This document shows positions 14,295 through 23,929 of a DNA stretch of 24,960 nt, piece after piece. The position numbers were made by a program, and so were the translations under genes. Within the stretch, counting starts at the first letter, position 1. The number at the start of each line of letters is the position of its first letter. The stretch spans positions 1 to 24,960 of the forward strand of contig JBGSJO010000076.1 in the NCBI GenBank assembly GCA_041741895.1, written 5' to 3'. This stretch comes from Allopontixanthobacter sp041741895. GTDB taxonomy: Bacteria; Pseudomonadota; Alphaproteobacteria; Sphingomonadales; Sphingomonadaceae. Under the pieces are notes generated by a model. The model searched no databases. It had not been told where the DNA came from and saw only the letters and a program-made list of their open reading frames with translations.

Positions 14295-15704
14295 ATGGCG
14301 ACTGCGAAAGAAGTCCTCAAGCAAATCAAGGATGAGGAAATCGAGTGGGTTGATCTCCGCTTCACCGATCCAAAGGGCAAATGGCAGCATCTGACGATGG
14401 TTGCCAGCGTTCTGGGCGAAGACGAGCTGGATGATGGGTTGATGTTCGATGGCTCGTCGATCGAAGGCTGGAAGGTTATCAACGAATCCGACATGATCCT
14501 GCGGCCAGACCTCGACCGCGTCTATATCGATCCCTTCAGCGCCACGCCGATGATGATCCTGTTCTGCGACATCGTCGAACCTTCCACCGGCGAGCTTTAC
14601 GGCCGTGATCCGCGCTCCACCGCCATTCGTGCGGAAGCTTACGTCAAGACATCCGGCCTTGGTGATACGATCTATGTCGGCGCGGAAGCGGAATTCTTCA
14701 TGTTCGACGATGTCCGGTTCGAAGATGGCTATGCTGCTTCGGGTTTCGCCATCGACGATATCGAATTGCCGACCAATTCGGGCAAGGAATACGAAAGCGG
14801 CAACATGGGCCATCGCCCGCGTGCCAAGGGCGGCTATTTCCCGGTTGCCCCGGTCGATAGCGCAGTCGACATTCGTGCCGAAATGGTCTCCACCATGCTC
14901 GAAATGGGCCTTCCATGTGACAAGCATCACCATGAAGTAGCCTCTGCCCAGCATGAATTGGGTGTCACCTTTGCGACCCTGCTCGAAACTGCCGACAACA
15001 TGCAGATCTACAAATATGTCGTGCAGCAGGTTGCCCATGCTTACGGCAAGACCGCAACCTTCATGCCCAAACCAATCAAGGCCGATAATGGTTCGGGCAT
15101 GCACACCCATATGTCGATCTGGAAAGACGGCAAGAACACCTTCGCCGGTAATGGCTATGCCGGCCTGTCCGACACCTGCCTGTATTACATTGGCGGCGTG
15201 ATCAAGCATGCCAAGGCGCTGAACGCCTTCACCAACCCGACCACCAACAGCTACAAGCGGCTGGTGCCGGGCTTCGAAGCGCCAGTGCTGCTGGCCTATT
15301 CGGCGCGTAACCGTTCGGCATCGTGCCGCATTCCCTATGGCGCAGGCGACAAGGCCAAGCGGGTCGAATTCCGCTTCCCGGATCCACTCGCCAATCCGTA
15401 TCTTTCTTCCGCAGCTCTTTTGATGGCGGGGATCGACGGGATCGTGAACAAGATCCACCCGGGCGAAGCAATGGACAAGAACCTGTACGACCTGCCGCCA
15501 GCCGAACTGGCCGAAGTGCCGACCGTGTGCGGTTCGCTGCGCGAAGCCCTGGAATCGCTGGAAGCGGACCACGATTTCCTGCTCAAGGGCGATGTGTTCT
15601 CGAAAGACCAGATCGAATCCTACATGGAACTGAAATGGGCCGACGTCATGCGCTGGGAAACCACGCCCAGCCCGGTTGAATATGATATGTATTACAGCGC
15701 GTAA
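14295..15704 (+). CDS. glnA: Glutamine synthetase, type I
   Basis: The dodecameric enzyme condenses glutamate and ammonia with ATP. The 469-residue length equals the usual GSI. Key parts are FDGSSIEGW (52-60), the metal-binding AEAEFFMFD, the NGSGMHTHMS loop, KRLVPGFEAPVLLAYSARNRSAS, and the adenylylation tyrosine Y398 in NLYDLPP, which marks the GSI-beta class regulated by GlnE. I chose the ATG at 14295, with GAGGG 9 nt upstream; a longer frame from 14208 would translate the spacer hairpin and lacks family similarity. It follows glnB on the same strand and is closed by the terminator at 15739. Confidence 0.97.
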   Translation: MATAKEVLKQIKDEEIEWVDLRFTDPKGKWQHLTMVASVLGEDELDDGLMFDGSSIEGWKVINESDMILRPDLDRVYIDPFSATPMMILFCDIVEPSTGELYGRDPRSTAIRAEAYVKTSGLGDTIYVGAEAEFFMFDDVRFEDGYAASGFAIDDIELPTNSGKEYESGNMGHRPRAKGGYFPVAPVDSAVDIRAEMVSTMLEMGLPCDKHHHEVASAQHELGVTFATLLETADNMQIYKYVVQQVAHAYGKTATFMPKPIKADNGSGMHTHMSIWKDGKNTFAGNGYAGLSDTCLYYIGGVIKHAKALNAFTNPTTNSYKRLVPGFEAPVLLAYSARNRSASCRIPYGAGDKAKRVEFRFPDPLANPYLSSAALLMAGIDGIVNKIHPGEAMDKNLYDLPPAELAEVPTVCGSLREALESLEADHDFLLKGDVFSKDQIESYMELKWADVMRWETTPSPVEYDMYYSA

Positions 15705-15738
15705 GCCGCTGCGCCGCCCAACCAGCGGCAGCAAAACG

Positions 15739-15775
15739 AAAATGGCGGCCGGAATATTCTGGTCGCCATTTTTTT
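15739..15775 (+). terminator. Intrinsic terminator of glnB-glnA
   Basis: AAAATGGCG (15739-15747) pairs perfectly with CGCCATTTT (15764-15772), and the inner bases extend the stem with two wobble pairs to a 4-nt loop. The right arm runs into a seven-T tract ending at 15775. It lies 35 bp after the glnA stop. This is the clearest terminator in the window. Confidence 0.88.
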
Positions 15776-15834
15776 GAAATTCGTCACGGCTTGCGCATCC
15801 AGGGTGAAATAGTGCTTGGATGATTGTTTGTTCC

Positions 15835-15864
15835 GGAATGAGCGGACGAGGGGGAGGTCATTCC
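15835..15864. repeat. Inverted repeat GGAATGA-N16-TCATTCC
   Basis: Perfect 7-bp arms with a 16-bp spacer in the 197-bp gap between the glnA terminator and the lysozyme remnant. The spacer is purine-rich with a GGGGGAGG run. It may be an operator of the broken gene or chance. Confidence 0.25.
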
Positions 15865-15972
15865 CGCATGATCCTGACATCCGTGGCTTCATTCCAAGAA
15901 AAACCATTTTCCTACAGCCACCTATCGTGCCTATTGCTCGCGCCCTTCGTGCAATTGAAAGGGCCGCCCCCG

Positions 15973-16571
15973 ATGGACCGCAAAGTGATTTTCGATTCTG
16001 TCCGCCAAATGATCAGGCGGCGGTTTGTCCAGGCCGAAGTCATACAGCTGGATCATGCGATCGATCTTGCCAATGAAACTTCCGCAGAAGCCGGCCCGAT
16101 ATTCGAACCCGCCGAAATTTCCGCCGCCGGCATTGCCCTGATCCAGGAATTCGAAGGCTGCGCGCGCAAGCGGCCCGATGGATTGGTTGTGGCCTATCCG
16201 GATCCCGGGACCGGCGGCGCGCCATGGAGACTATTGGCTGTGGATCAACCGGAAAGGGGGTCTTGCCGGACAGCGTGTGGACCCAGCAGCAATGTGACGA
16301 GCGGCTCGCATCGGATCTGCGCCGCTATGCGGGCGATGTCAGGGACGCGCTGGGTGGCGTACCCACGACACAGGAACAGTTCGATGCTTTGGTCAGTTTC
16401 CACTATAATACCGGGGCGATCCGGCGCGCCACCCTCACCCGTCTGCACCGCGCCCGGGATTATCGCCGGACACTGGCAGAATTTGCCCGGTGGAACCGCG
16501 CTGGCGGCCGGGTGATGAAAGGTCTGGTACGCCGCTGGGCGGCCGAAGCCAGGCTCTATTCCGGCGCCTGA
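15973..16571 (+). pseudogene. GH24 phage-type lysozyme, frameshifted
   Basis: The gene would encode an endolysin-like muramidase. Codons 1-85 (15973-16227) give MDRKVIFDSVRQ..., then GIALIQEFEG with the catalytic glutamate E61 and YPDPGTGGAPW with D77. The match then jumps to another frame: TIGCGSTGKG (the third catalytic residue, Thr), QFDALVSFHYNTGAI, FARWNRAGG and GLVRRWAAEARLY, ending at 16571. Undoing one copy of a GA repeat at 16227-16230 restores W-TIG and a single frame of about 198 residues. The first frame stays open to 16515 but with unrelated sequence. A 115-codon frame starts at the ATG at 16224 but lacks Glu and Asp. There is no signal peptide. TIGC replaces the usual TIGY or TIGW. 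Pseudogene or sequence error; see findings. Confidence 0.8.
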
Positions 16572-16583
16572 ACCGCAATCCGG

Positions 16584-19500
16584 TCAATAATCCTTGCTTA
16601 CTTCAGCAGAGATGCTTTCCCGCCCGATGGTCGAAATACTGCCCAGCAGCGATAGCCAGCTGGTGATCCGGAATTCCACCTCTGTCGCGCTGTAGCCGCC
16701 GCCATCGGTGATGATTTCGACATAGAACCGCCGCCCGATATTCTTGCCTACTGCCACGCTGGTCCCCCGGCCCAAGGCTGGGTCGGCAGTCACGATTCTC
16801 AGCCGGTCAAGGCCGATCGCTGTGCGCAACTGGTTGATCGGATCCATTCCGTCGCCGCCGCGCAGGCTAGCCAGCGCGGAGCCCAATTGCAGCGCGTCCG
16901 TGGCGGATAATTCGGTGATCGATCCGCCAAAAAGCAGACGCGAAAGGATTTCTTCTTCCGGCAATATGGGATTAGAACTGAAGGTAATTTCAGGCCGTAG
17001 GGCATTACCCTGGACACTGACTGTCACTTCGATCCCGTCGGCCCTGGTTTCCGCCTCAATGTCCAGCCGGGGATCGATCGGCACATTAGCATCAAATTTG
17101 ATTTCACCCTTCGTCAAATCAAACCGCGTCCCGGCGAAGCTGTAGCTGCCGCGCACCACATTTGCTTCGCCGCCAATCCGGGGGTCGCTGGTGGTCCCGC
17201 GTAGGATGATGTCCGCCGACCATTCACTATCCAGCCCCATGCCATCGACATCGACCCGGCTTCTCGCCTTGGCATCGATCAGATAGCGCCAGGGCTTGGC
17301 GCGAACCCGCGCGGGTGCGATGTCGGCGGCGGTGTTGATCTGGGTTGTCTTGATTTGCGGCAATTGTTCGGCACCGGCTGCCGTGCCCAATCTCCAGCTG
17401 GCCCGGTTGATTTGTAGGCGCCCGGCGATGATCCCGCCCGAGCCGCCGGAGATAATTCGCATTGGCCCGGTCACGGTTGCATTCAAACCGGCAGCATTCA
17501 GCAACTGGGCATTGCGTGCCGCAATCCTGAGGTCGATTTTCGGGCCGGTGGTTGTAAGTTCGCCAAGATCGACCGTGCCGCTACCGCTGACGCTGCCACC
17601 ATTTGGTGCGGTTCCGCTGAACCGGCGCAATTGTAGCAATGCCCCGGCAAAGCTGCCCCGCGCGCTGACCCCGCGTATGTCTGTTCCCGACAATGCGCTT
17701 TGCACGCGCAGATTGTCGCTGGCCACCGAACCACGCACGCGCGGATTGGTCAAAGATCCGGTGACATCGGCGGCCACTGAGATCTGTCCGGTGAGATCGA
17801 ACGCCTCCACTGCAGCCAGCCGCCACAGGGCATCCGCAGGCCCGCCGAAGCGCAATTGGGCAAACAGATTGCCAGATTCCAGCCGCGTCAGCAGGTCACC
17901 CGACGTTGGCATGCCGGTGATCCGCGCCTGCAACCGTCCGCGGCGTTCCCCGCCTTCATCGATGACAGCCCGCGTTTCGAAATTCTGCTCGGTCAATCGG
18001 GTAACCAGCAACACATCGGTCGGACGGGACGTCAGCACCAGCCCGGAACGGCTGAGATTGTCGATTTTGACCCGTGCATTGCCAACCGGCAATCGGCCCG
18101 GTTCACCGCGAAATTCGACCACTCCGGAAATCGTGCCGCCCAACCCGAAATCTGCGACGGCGATATCCACCAACGACAGCGGCATGTTGGCAAGTTTAAG
18201 CTCAAATTCTGTTGGCCCCCGGCCGCCAAAGCGCCCTTCCAGCAAAGCAAAACCGCGACCGAAGGATATTTGCGATCTGGCCAGATTCCAGCCGCCATCG
18301 TCGAGTTTGGACAAGACCGCGCGGCGGGGCATCCCGATCCGGCGACCGGCAAAGTCTCCGCGTGCGACAAAATCGATCTTGGTTCTGGCGATATTGGCAT
18401 TCGCCTGCAGATTGAACTGCCCGCCCCTTCGGCCCGACAGCGATGCGGTGACCGGCCCTTGCCCATTGATCAGATCTGCCCTGGCCGCGAACTTCCCGAT
18501 GAACAAACTGCCGTAGCTGATGCCTTCCGCAAAGATATTTCCGGAAATCGTACTGCGCGTTTCCAAAATGGTATCGCTGGATATGAACAGGCCGGTGCCT
18601 GTTATATCGGCGCGCGCGATGGAAAGCGGGGTTGCTCCGCCAAAACTGGCACGCCGCGCACGGATATCCACATCGAATGCCTGCCCGCCGCCGCGCGGGG
18701 CCAGCACAATGGTTCCGTCCAGTCCGCCGCCGGACAAGGCAAGCGAACCGGTGGCGCCCGCATTTGCCAAGGTAATGTCGCCCGTAACCGAAGTCTTCCA
18801 GACCGTAAGCCGTTCCACCGCGATCCGGGTCGGGCCACCTTCTGGCGCATACAGCCCTAACTGCCCGGCGAACGGACCAAGCAAGGAGCCGCCTTGTGTG
18901 TCGATTGCAAACCCCTCTTCGGTCGGTGCAATCGCCAGGCGAACATCGGCCAGACCTGCTGCCGGGAAGGGGCTGGCGAACACCAGCACCGCCTTCGGGC
19001 CGCTTTCGCGGATCGCCGCCTCGACAGTAAAATCGCCATATTGGGTATGGCTGCCGACCCCGGCAAGCGTGGTTGTACCGTCAGCTACCCGGCCATCAAG
19101 CCGAAGAGACAGCTTGCTCGCGCCGACCACGACATTGCGGAACGTAATCGGCGCAAGACCGCCCGCCGCTGCCCCGCCCAGGGTGACACCGCCGCGAAAG
19201 GCGATCACCCTTCCCACCACATTCGCCAGCGTATCATTCGTGACATTCGGGATCCGTCCGTCGAAATCCGCCGACAGGCTCCACGGCGCAGAACTGGTCA
19301 GAGTGAACAGGATTTTCGCCGTGCCGCTTACATTGCCGACATTTTCGAGCGGAAGGCCGGTAACACTGACCGGTCCGGTCAGGGCATAGGTGCCCCTCGC
19401 AATATCGCCCTGCAAGACAAGACGGGCCCTCAGGTCTGCAAAGTCGATTGCCAGGTCATCGGACAGCACGCGGTTTCCGGTAACGACCACTGTTGCGTTC

Positions 19501-20804
19501 AGGCGGCCATTCACCAGCCGCGGATCGACCAGCGCCGTCCCCGTGGCGATTTTCGCGGCCTGAGCCGACAGGGGCAGAACCCAGCGGATTCCGTCATATG
19601 TGGCGGTTCCCTGCTGGGCGAGATCGGTTATTATGGTATTTCCAGTAACTAAGCGATCCGCTGTCAACCGGTGCGAAATCGACAGGTCGCGGAACGCGCC
19701 GTCCAGCGTTGCGGTGAGCACGGTGCCTTCGAGCCGGAGATCAGGGCCCAGCAGCGCAGGATCGGTCAGCCGCGCGTTTACCTGCAGCGTATCGAATGTA
19801 TTGCCAGCCAAATCGACTGCGCCGCTGAAACTGGCATCCACAGCGCGGCCGAACATCCATGCTCTGCCGTCGAGCACGCTGTTTTCCAGCGTCCCCTTGG
19901 CGACCAGCCCGACTGCATCTCCCAGCGCCTCGGCAGGCAATCCGCCGAGCCATGGCCCCGGATAAGCTTGTCCGGAAATCGTGTAATCGCCTGCGCGATT
20001 GGTGATCATGAATGCCGCCGCCCGTGCATCATCCCGTTTGAACAACAAGGCTCCGGTCCAATTGCTCCAGGTGCCTTCACCGGTAACAACACCGCGGTAG
20101 GCAGCATCCGCCCCCAGCATTCCGGCAAGCACGCCGCCTTTCGGAGCGAGGTAGTCCATTTCGATGTCGAATTTATCGCCGTCGGGCTGTGCGTCGATCA
20201 AGAGATGTATCCGGTCCTGCCTGCCTAACCGGCCATCGGCTTTCACGAATACCCTGCCGCGGCGGATGTCGGTTTGCGCGGTCAGATTGACCTTCTGCGC
20301 CGTGCCCCCGGCAATCCCAGCGGCAAGCGTCAGATCGTCGATGACGAAACGGTCGATCCTGATATCGAAATCAGGCAGGATCGGCGCATCGGGATCACCC
20401 GGAAGCAGCTCCGGCATACGCAGCAAGGTGCCGCGCCGTGCGGTCAGGTTTCGAACATCCAGCCCGCCGGTGATCCAGCTTAGCGGCCGCCAGTCCAGCT
20501 CCACCACCGGAATTGTAAGGAATCGACCCCTCCGATCGGACACCACGACATCGTGCAGCACTGCCTTGCCGAAAATGTCGCCATCAATGCGGCCAACTTC
20601 GAACCGCAAACCCGAAGCGGGGGCGACCTGAGCTATCTGGTCTGCAATAAAGCGCTTGCCAATCGGACTGTTGAGAACCGCGAATCCGGCCACAACCAGA
20701 ACGGCAAGCGCGGCAAGGGCGCTTAACAGCCATATGCTGATGCGGCGCTTGATGCCCCGCCTGGCCACATTCCGTTCCGGGTTTTTCTCCACATTCTCAA
20801 CCAT
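16584..20804 (-). CDS. tamB: TamB, inner-membrane translocation and assembly module
   Basis: The 1406-residue protein has an N-terminal membrane anchor (about 24-45, after a basic KRR) and a very long periplasmic region of beta-rich repeats. The C-terminal DUF490/TamB domain occupies roughly the last 350 residues. There the family pattern is clear: RGSYSFAGTRFDLTKGEIKF, D-P-R-L-D-I-E-A, then ITFSSNPILPEEEILSRLLFG and LQLGSALASL. TamB spans the envelope as a hydrophobic groove and works with TamA in outer-membrane biogenesis and phospholipid traffic. The ATG overlaps the tamA stop by one base (TGATG), with AGG about 9 nt upstream. It converges with the lysozyme remnant with 12 bp between stops. 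Confidence 0.95.
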   Translation of the reverse strand: MVENVEKNPERNVARRGIKRRISIWLLSALAALAVLVVAGFAVLNSPIGKRFIADQIAQVAPASGLRFEVGRIDGDIFGKAVLHDVVVSDRRGRFLTIPVVELDWRPLSWITGGLDVRNLTARRGTLLRMPELLPGDPDAPILPDFDIRIDRFVIDDLTLAAGIAGGTAQKVNLTAQTDIRRGRVFVKADGRLGRQDRIHLLIDAQPDGDKFDIEMDYLAPKGGVLAGMLGADAAYRGVVTGEGTWSNWTGALLFKRDDARAAAFMITNRAGDYTISGQAYPGPWLGGLPAEALGDAVGLVAKGTLENSVLDGRAWMFGRAVDASFSGAVDLAGNTFDTLQVNARLTDPALLGPDLRLEGTVLTATLDGAFRDLSISHRLTADRLVTGNTIITDLAQQGTATYDGIRWVLPLSAQAAKIATGTALVDPRLVNGRLNATVVVTGNRVLSDDLAIDFADLRARLVLQGDIARGTYALTGPVSVTGLPLENVGNVSGTAKILFTLTSSAPWSLSADFDGRIPNVTNDTLANVVGRVIAFRGGVTLGGAAAGGLAPITFRNVVVGASKLSLRLDGRVADGTTTLAGVGSHTQYGDFTVEAAIRESGPKAVLVFASPFPAAGLADVRLAIAPTEEGFAIDTQGGSLLGPFAGQLGLYAPEGGPTRIAVERLTVWKTSVTGDITLANAGATGSLALSGGGLDGTIVLAPRGGGQAFDVDIRARRASFGGATPLSIARADITGTGLFISSDTILETRSTISGNIFAEGISYGSLFIGKFAARADLINGQGPVTASLSGRRGGQFNLQANANIARTKIDFVARGDFAGRRIGMPRRAVLSKLDDGGWNLARSQISFGRGFALLEGRFGGRGPTEFELKLANMPLSLVDIAVADFGLGGTISGVVEFRGEPGRLPVGNARVKIDNLSRSGLVLTSRPTDVLLVTRLTEQNFETRAVIDEGGERRGRLQARITGMPTSGDLLTRLESGNLFAQLRFGGPADALWRLAAVEAFDLTGQISVAADVTGSLTNPRVRGSVASDNLRVQSALSGTDIRGVSARGSFAGALLQLRRFSGTAPNGGSVSGSGTVDLGELTTTGPKIDLRIAARNAQLLNAAGLNATVTGPMRIISGGSGGIIAGRLQINRASWRLGTAAGAEQLPQIKTTQINTAADIAPARVRAKPWRYLIDAKARSRVDVDGMGLDSEWSADIILRGTTSDPRIGGEANVVRGSYSFAGTRFDLTKGEIKFDANVPIDPRLDIEAETRADGIEVTVSVQGNALRPEITFSSNPILPEEEILSRLLFGGSITELSATDALQLGSALASLRGGDGMDPINQLRTAIGLDRLRIVTADPALGRGTSVAVGKNIGRRFYVEIITDGGGYSATEVEFRITSWLSLLGSISTIGRESISAEVSKDY

Positions 20805-23047
20805 CAGAAAGCCTGACCAAGCGAAACATAGACGGCAATCGGACCGTCACCCGGCCCCGGATTGACCGGCGTTGCCACGTCGACACGGATTGGCCCGAAA
20901 CCGGTGTAATATCTGACACCCAGACCAGCACCGATACGGATTTCGTCAAAATCCGGAGTTGGGCCGGTGCCGACCGAACCGGCATCCACAAAGGGCACAA
21001 GTGACACTGCACCGTCCATCAACCCGGGCTTGATGCGCGCTTCGAGGGAAAATTCGACAAGGGATCGGCCGCCGCTCGGTTCACCAAGCGTGTCCTGCGG
21101 TCCGATCCGCTGATAGCCATAGCCGCGCACCGAACTGCCGCCACCGGCATAAAACCTGCGCGACGGAGCAATATTGCCCAGCGCAGTGCCCGGAATACTG
21201 CCCAAACGAGCGCGCGTAGCCAGCACGACCTTGTCATTGATCTGTTTATAATAGCTCGCATCGACCTGGCTGCGCAGGTAGAAACTTTCGGTACCCTCGG
21301 TTCGGGAAATCTCTGGTGACAGCCGCCCGCCCAATCGGAATCCTTCGGTCGGGTCCAGCAGATCGTCGGTCGTATCGAGCAGAGCATGGACCGGCAGGGC
21401 GCCGATGTAATATGTCTGCCGCGGTTCGACCATACCGTTCACCGCAGCAGGCCGCTCGCCAGAGGCCAGCACCTCGAAACCGAAGCCCCAGCTGAAGGGT
21501 TTCTGGAACAACAGGTTGGAAACCCGCTCGTAATTCCCTGCGAGGGCGACTGTATCGGCATCGAAAGCATTATTATTCACCGTCGAGCCGTAAACATCCA
21601 GCGTCAGCACCCGGTCGCGCCCGCCGAAATTGTTCTTGCGGAAGGTCACTCCGGCCAATTGTTCCTTAGTGCCGATAATGCCGCGCACTTTCAGCGATCC
21701 TTCGGACGGGAACAGATTGCGATGTTCCCAGCTGGCAGCAACCCGGATGCCTTCTTCCGATCCATAGCCGATGCCCCCGGCAATGGTGCGCAGCGGAGCC
21801 TTGGTCAGCGCAACGTCCATGGCTACAACCCCCGGTGCATCGGCCGTTGGCGGCACCACTTCGCGCGGGGCAACCGAAACTGTCGATACCAGCCCTGTAG
21901 CGGTGATTGCGCGCCTGAGATCCAGTGCCAGACTGCGCTGATAAATATCGCCTGGGTCAAAGCGGGCTATAATTTCCAGATGCTTGCTGGATAGGAAATC
22001 CGGCATGTCGCTGACCACATAACCGAAGACATATTTGCCCTTAGGTAGGACGATCATGGTCAGATCGCCTTCCGTTCGTGCATGGTCGATCAACAGTTCC
22101 GGTTCGAAGATTTGCGCGAAGGGATAACCGGTTTCACCAAGCGCCCGGTCCAGATCCGCCTGTTCTGCGACAATCGCATCACTGGATACCGGATCGCCGG
22201 TGTTGATCCCGAATTCCGATCGCAGCGCGGGCGCATCGGCGGCTTCGTCCAACTCGCCCAGATCAATGGTGCCGAAACGAAAGCGCGGACCAGGAATGAT
22301 GTCGAACCGCACCGACGGCGCAATGCGTTCCGGTGTCTCGCCTTGATCCAGTAAGTCGCCCTCTTGCTGCCTGCGCTGACCAGCGCCAGCCACCGAACGG
22401 ATCACCTGCGCATCGTAATACCCATAGATTTCCAGCAATTGCTCGAGCAATTCCTCGTCCGCACGGGCACGTGCTGCCAGCTGGGCAATGGAACCGTCTG
22501 CGCCGGACAGGCTCTCGATTGTCGAAAGCGCCTCAAAACGGCTGACGAATTCCTTGCGCAACGGAAATGCTGCCACTTCCATCGGGAATGCCAGGGTCAA
22601 CTGATCGTTGAGTTGTTCCAGCCGGGCATCAGCCACCACCGTCAATTGCTCGTCGGAATCCGGGTCTGTTACGCCCTCCACATCAGCCAGTTGAATGGTT
22701 TCATCACGGGGAAGGCGCACCAGTTCGGGCAAATCTAGTTGATCGTCTGGCCATGGAACATCCATCGACGGCAATTCTGCCATCGGCGAATCTGGTTCGA
22801 GAACCGGCGGCGCGTCTTCCAGCGCCTGAGCGTGGGCTGGAACGCCGTCAGATGCCCATTCTTCCGGATCGGCAATTGCGGAATCGGGAATCAGGTCTTC
22901 GAGCCTCTGCGGCGCCTGAGTGTCCTGCGCGGCGGCTTTCGGTGCGGATAACTGCCAGCTTGCAGCCAGCAAGCAGACAAGGACGATATTCGCGGCTGCC
23001 CGCGGCGCCAATTTACTCGGTAAGGGTATATTGATCCTGAGTACCAT
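20804..23047 (-). CDS. tamA: TamA, Omp85-family outer membrane protein
   Basis: The 747-residue protein has a signal peptide (hydrophobic core about 20-33, likely cleavage after AAA at 40) and an acidic, Pro-rich segment (about 42-135) unusual before the first POTRA domain. POTRA domains cover about 150-415 (for example IIPGPRFRFGTIDLG and GYVFGYVVSD-like strands). A C-terminal 16-strand barrel begins near 420. YAGGGSSVRGYGYQ contains the VRG-aromatic motif of the Omp85 lid-lock loop, and the chain ends in Phe as expected for barrel insertion. I chose the ATG at 23047, inside the 3' end of bpt (35-nt overlap). The only alternative near the signal peptide is a TTG just past the bpt stop. Pairing with tamB confirms TamA over BamA. 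Confidence 0.94.
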   Translation of the reverse strand: MVLRINIPLPSKLAPRAAANIVLVCLLAASWQLSAPKAAAQDTQAPQRLEDLIPDSAIADPEEWASDGVPAHAQALEDAPPVLEPDSPMAELPSMDVPWPDDQLDLPELVRLPRDETIQLADVEGVTDPDSDEQLTVVADARLEQLNDQLTLAFPMEVAAFPLRKEFVSRFEALSTIESLSGADGSIAQLAARARADEELLEQLLEIYGYYDAQVIRSVAGAGQRRQQEGDLLDQGETPERIAPSVRFDIIPGPRFRFGTIDLGELDEAADAPALRSEFGINTGDPVSSDAIVAEQADLDRALGETGYPFAQIFEPELLIDHARTEGDLTMIVLPKGKYVFGYVVSDMPDFLSSKHLEIIARFDPGDIYQRSLALDLRRAITATGLVSTVSVAPREVVPPTADAPGVVAMDVALTKAPLRTIAGGIGYGSEEGIRVAASWEHRNLFPSEGSLKVRGIIGTKEQLAGVTFRKNNFGGRDRVLTLDVYGSTVNNNAFDADTVALAGNYERVSNLLFQKPFSWGFGFEVLASGERPAAVNGMVEPRQTYYIGALPVHALLDTTDDLLDPTEGFRLGGRLSPEISRTEGTESFYLRSQVDASYYKQINDKVVLATRARLGSIPGTALGNIAPSRRFYAGGGSSVRGYGYQRIGPQDTLGEPSGGRSLVEFSLEARIKPGLMDGAVSLVPFVDAGSVGTGPTPDFDEIRIGAGLGVRYYTGFGPIRVDVATPVNPGPGDGPIAVYVSLGQAF

Positions 23048-23858
23048 CTTTGGCGGGGCCGGAAACAGCCTGGACTTCCCTGGTGGTGCCGGCGGAGGTA
23101 CAGGCGATAAGATCGTCCTGCTGCCGCGGCGTGAATTGCTGCCATCCATCGCGGGTAAGCCGTTCCATCGGCCGGTAGAGGATTTTATACCGCATCCGGT
23201 CCGATCCTTCGACCCAATAGCCGAGATAGACATAGGGCAGGTCTTGTTCCGCCGCGCGGCGAATGTGGTCAAGGATAATGTAATTGCCAAGCCCCGATCG
23301 CGCCTCGTGTTCAGGATCGTAAAAACTGTAGATCATGGACAGACCATCAGACTGAAGATCCGTTAGACAAGCCCCGATCAGGCGTCCCGGTTCCCCATTC
23401 TCCGATTTCTCCCTGTATTCAATTACATAGCTTGAGACTGGAGTATGCTCCACCATGTCTGCATAATCAATTTCATCCATCGACGCCATGCCGCCGCCGG
23501 GGTGCCGAACTCCGAGATAACGCTGGAGCAATTCGAATTGTTCCTCGGTCGCCCATGGGCGGCACTCGGTTGTCACCAGATCGCTGTTGCGACGCAAATT
23601 CTTGCGCTGGGTGGAAGATGGCTGGAATTCATCCGCGATCACCCTCACCGAAATGCAGGCATGGCAATTGCTGCAGCTTGGCCGATAGGCGACCGTCTGA
23701 CTGCGGCGAAATCCGATCCGGCCAAGTGCTTCGTTCAGCTGGTCCGAATGTGGCCCCTTCAATTCGGTGAACACCTTCCGCTCGCTCCGCCCAGGAAGAT
23801 ACGGGCACGGCGCGGGCGTGGTCACAAAGAAGCGGGGAAAACGAACGGGGGCCGTCAC
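23013..23858 (-). CDS. bpt: Aminoacyl-protein transferase (Bpt/ATE family)
   Basis: The family attaches leucine (bacterial Bpt, to N-terminal Asp or Glu) or arginine (ATE1 type) from tRNA to proteins, marking them for ClpAP degradation by the N-end rule. The 281-residue product has the FFVTTPAPCPYLPGR N-terminal region with C18, the cysteine cluster SCSNCHAC (C62, C65, C68), YRPSC, the GNYIILDHIR helix and YVYLGYWVEGSDRMRYK. Alphaproteobacterial members are usually labelled arginyltransferase, but leucyl transfer is at least as likely. I chose the GTG at 23858 because GAGGA lies about 10 nt upstream and the family starts there; an in-frame ATG at 23957 gives an extra 33 residues without similarity. 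It overlaps tamA, suggesting cotranscription. Confidence 0.92.
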   Translation of the reverse strand: MTAPVRFPRFFVTTPAPCPYLPGRSERKVFTELKGPHSDQLNEALGRIGFRRSQTVAYRPSCSNCHACISVRVIADEFQPSSTQRKNLRRNSDLVTTECRPWATEEQFELLQRYLGVRHPGGGMASMDEIDYADMVEHTPVSSYVIEYREKSENGEPGRLIGACLTDLQSDGLSMIYSFYDPEHEARSGLGNYIILDHIRRAAEQDLPYVYLGYWVEGSDRMRYKILYRPMERLTRDGWQQFTPRQQDDLIACTSAGTTREVQAVSGPAKDGTQDQYTLTE

Positions 23859-23929
23859 GGCTACTGGAAATCCTCTCGACCGGAATCGCTGGACATCGCG
23901 ATCTTCCGACAGACTATGGCATTTGATGC

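Noticed and set aside
14235..15734. A 499-codon open frame antisense to the whole of glnA
   Set aside because: It mirrors glnA codon by codon; GC-rich third positions of a highly expressed gene leave the opposite strand open. The product has no recognisable motif and no ribosome binding site.
16228..16515. Continuation of the first lysozyme frame past the shift
   Set aside because: The sequence after W85 in this frame has no lysozyme motifs and is rich in Arg, Ser and Pro, while the other frame carries them all.
17296..18516. A 406-codon plus-strand frame inside tamB
   Set aside because: Pro/Ser/Arg-rich shadow of tamB, with no family features.
23048..23290. Longer tamA start upstream of 23047
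   Set aside because: It would translate a wrong frame of bpt and place the signal peptide about 100 residues inside the protein.
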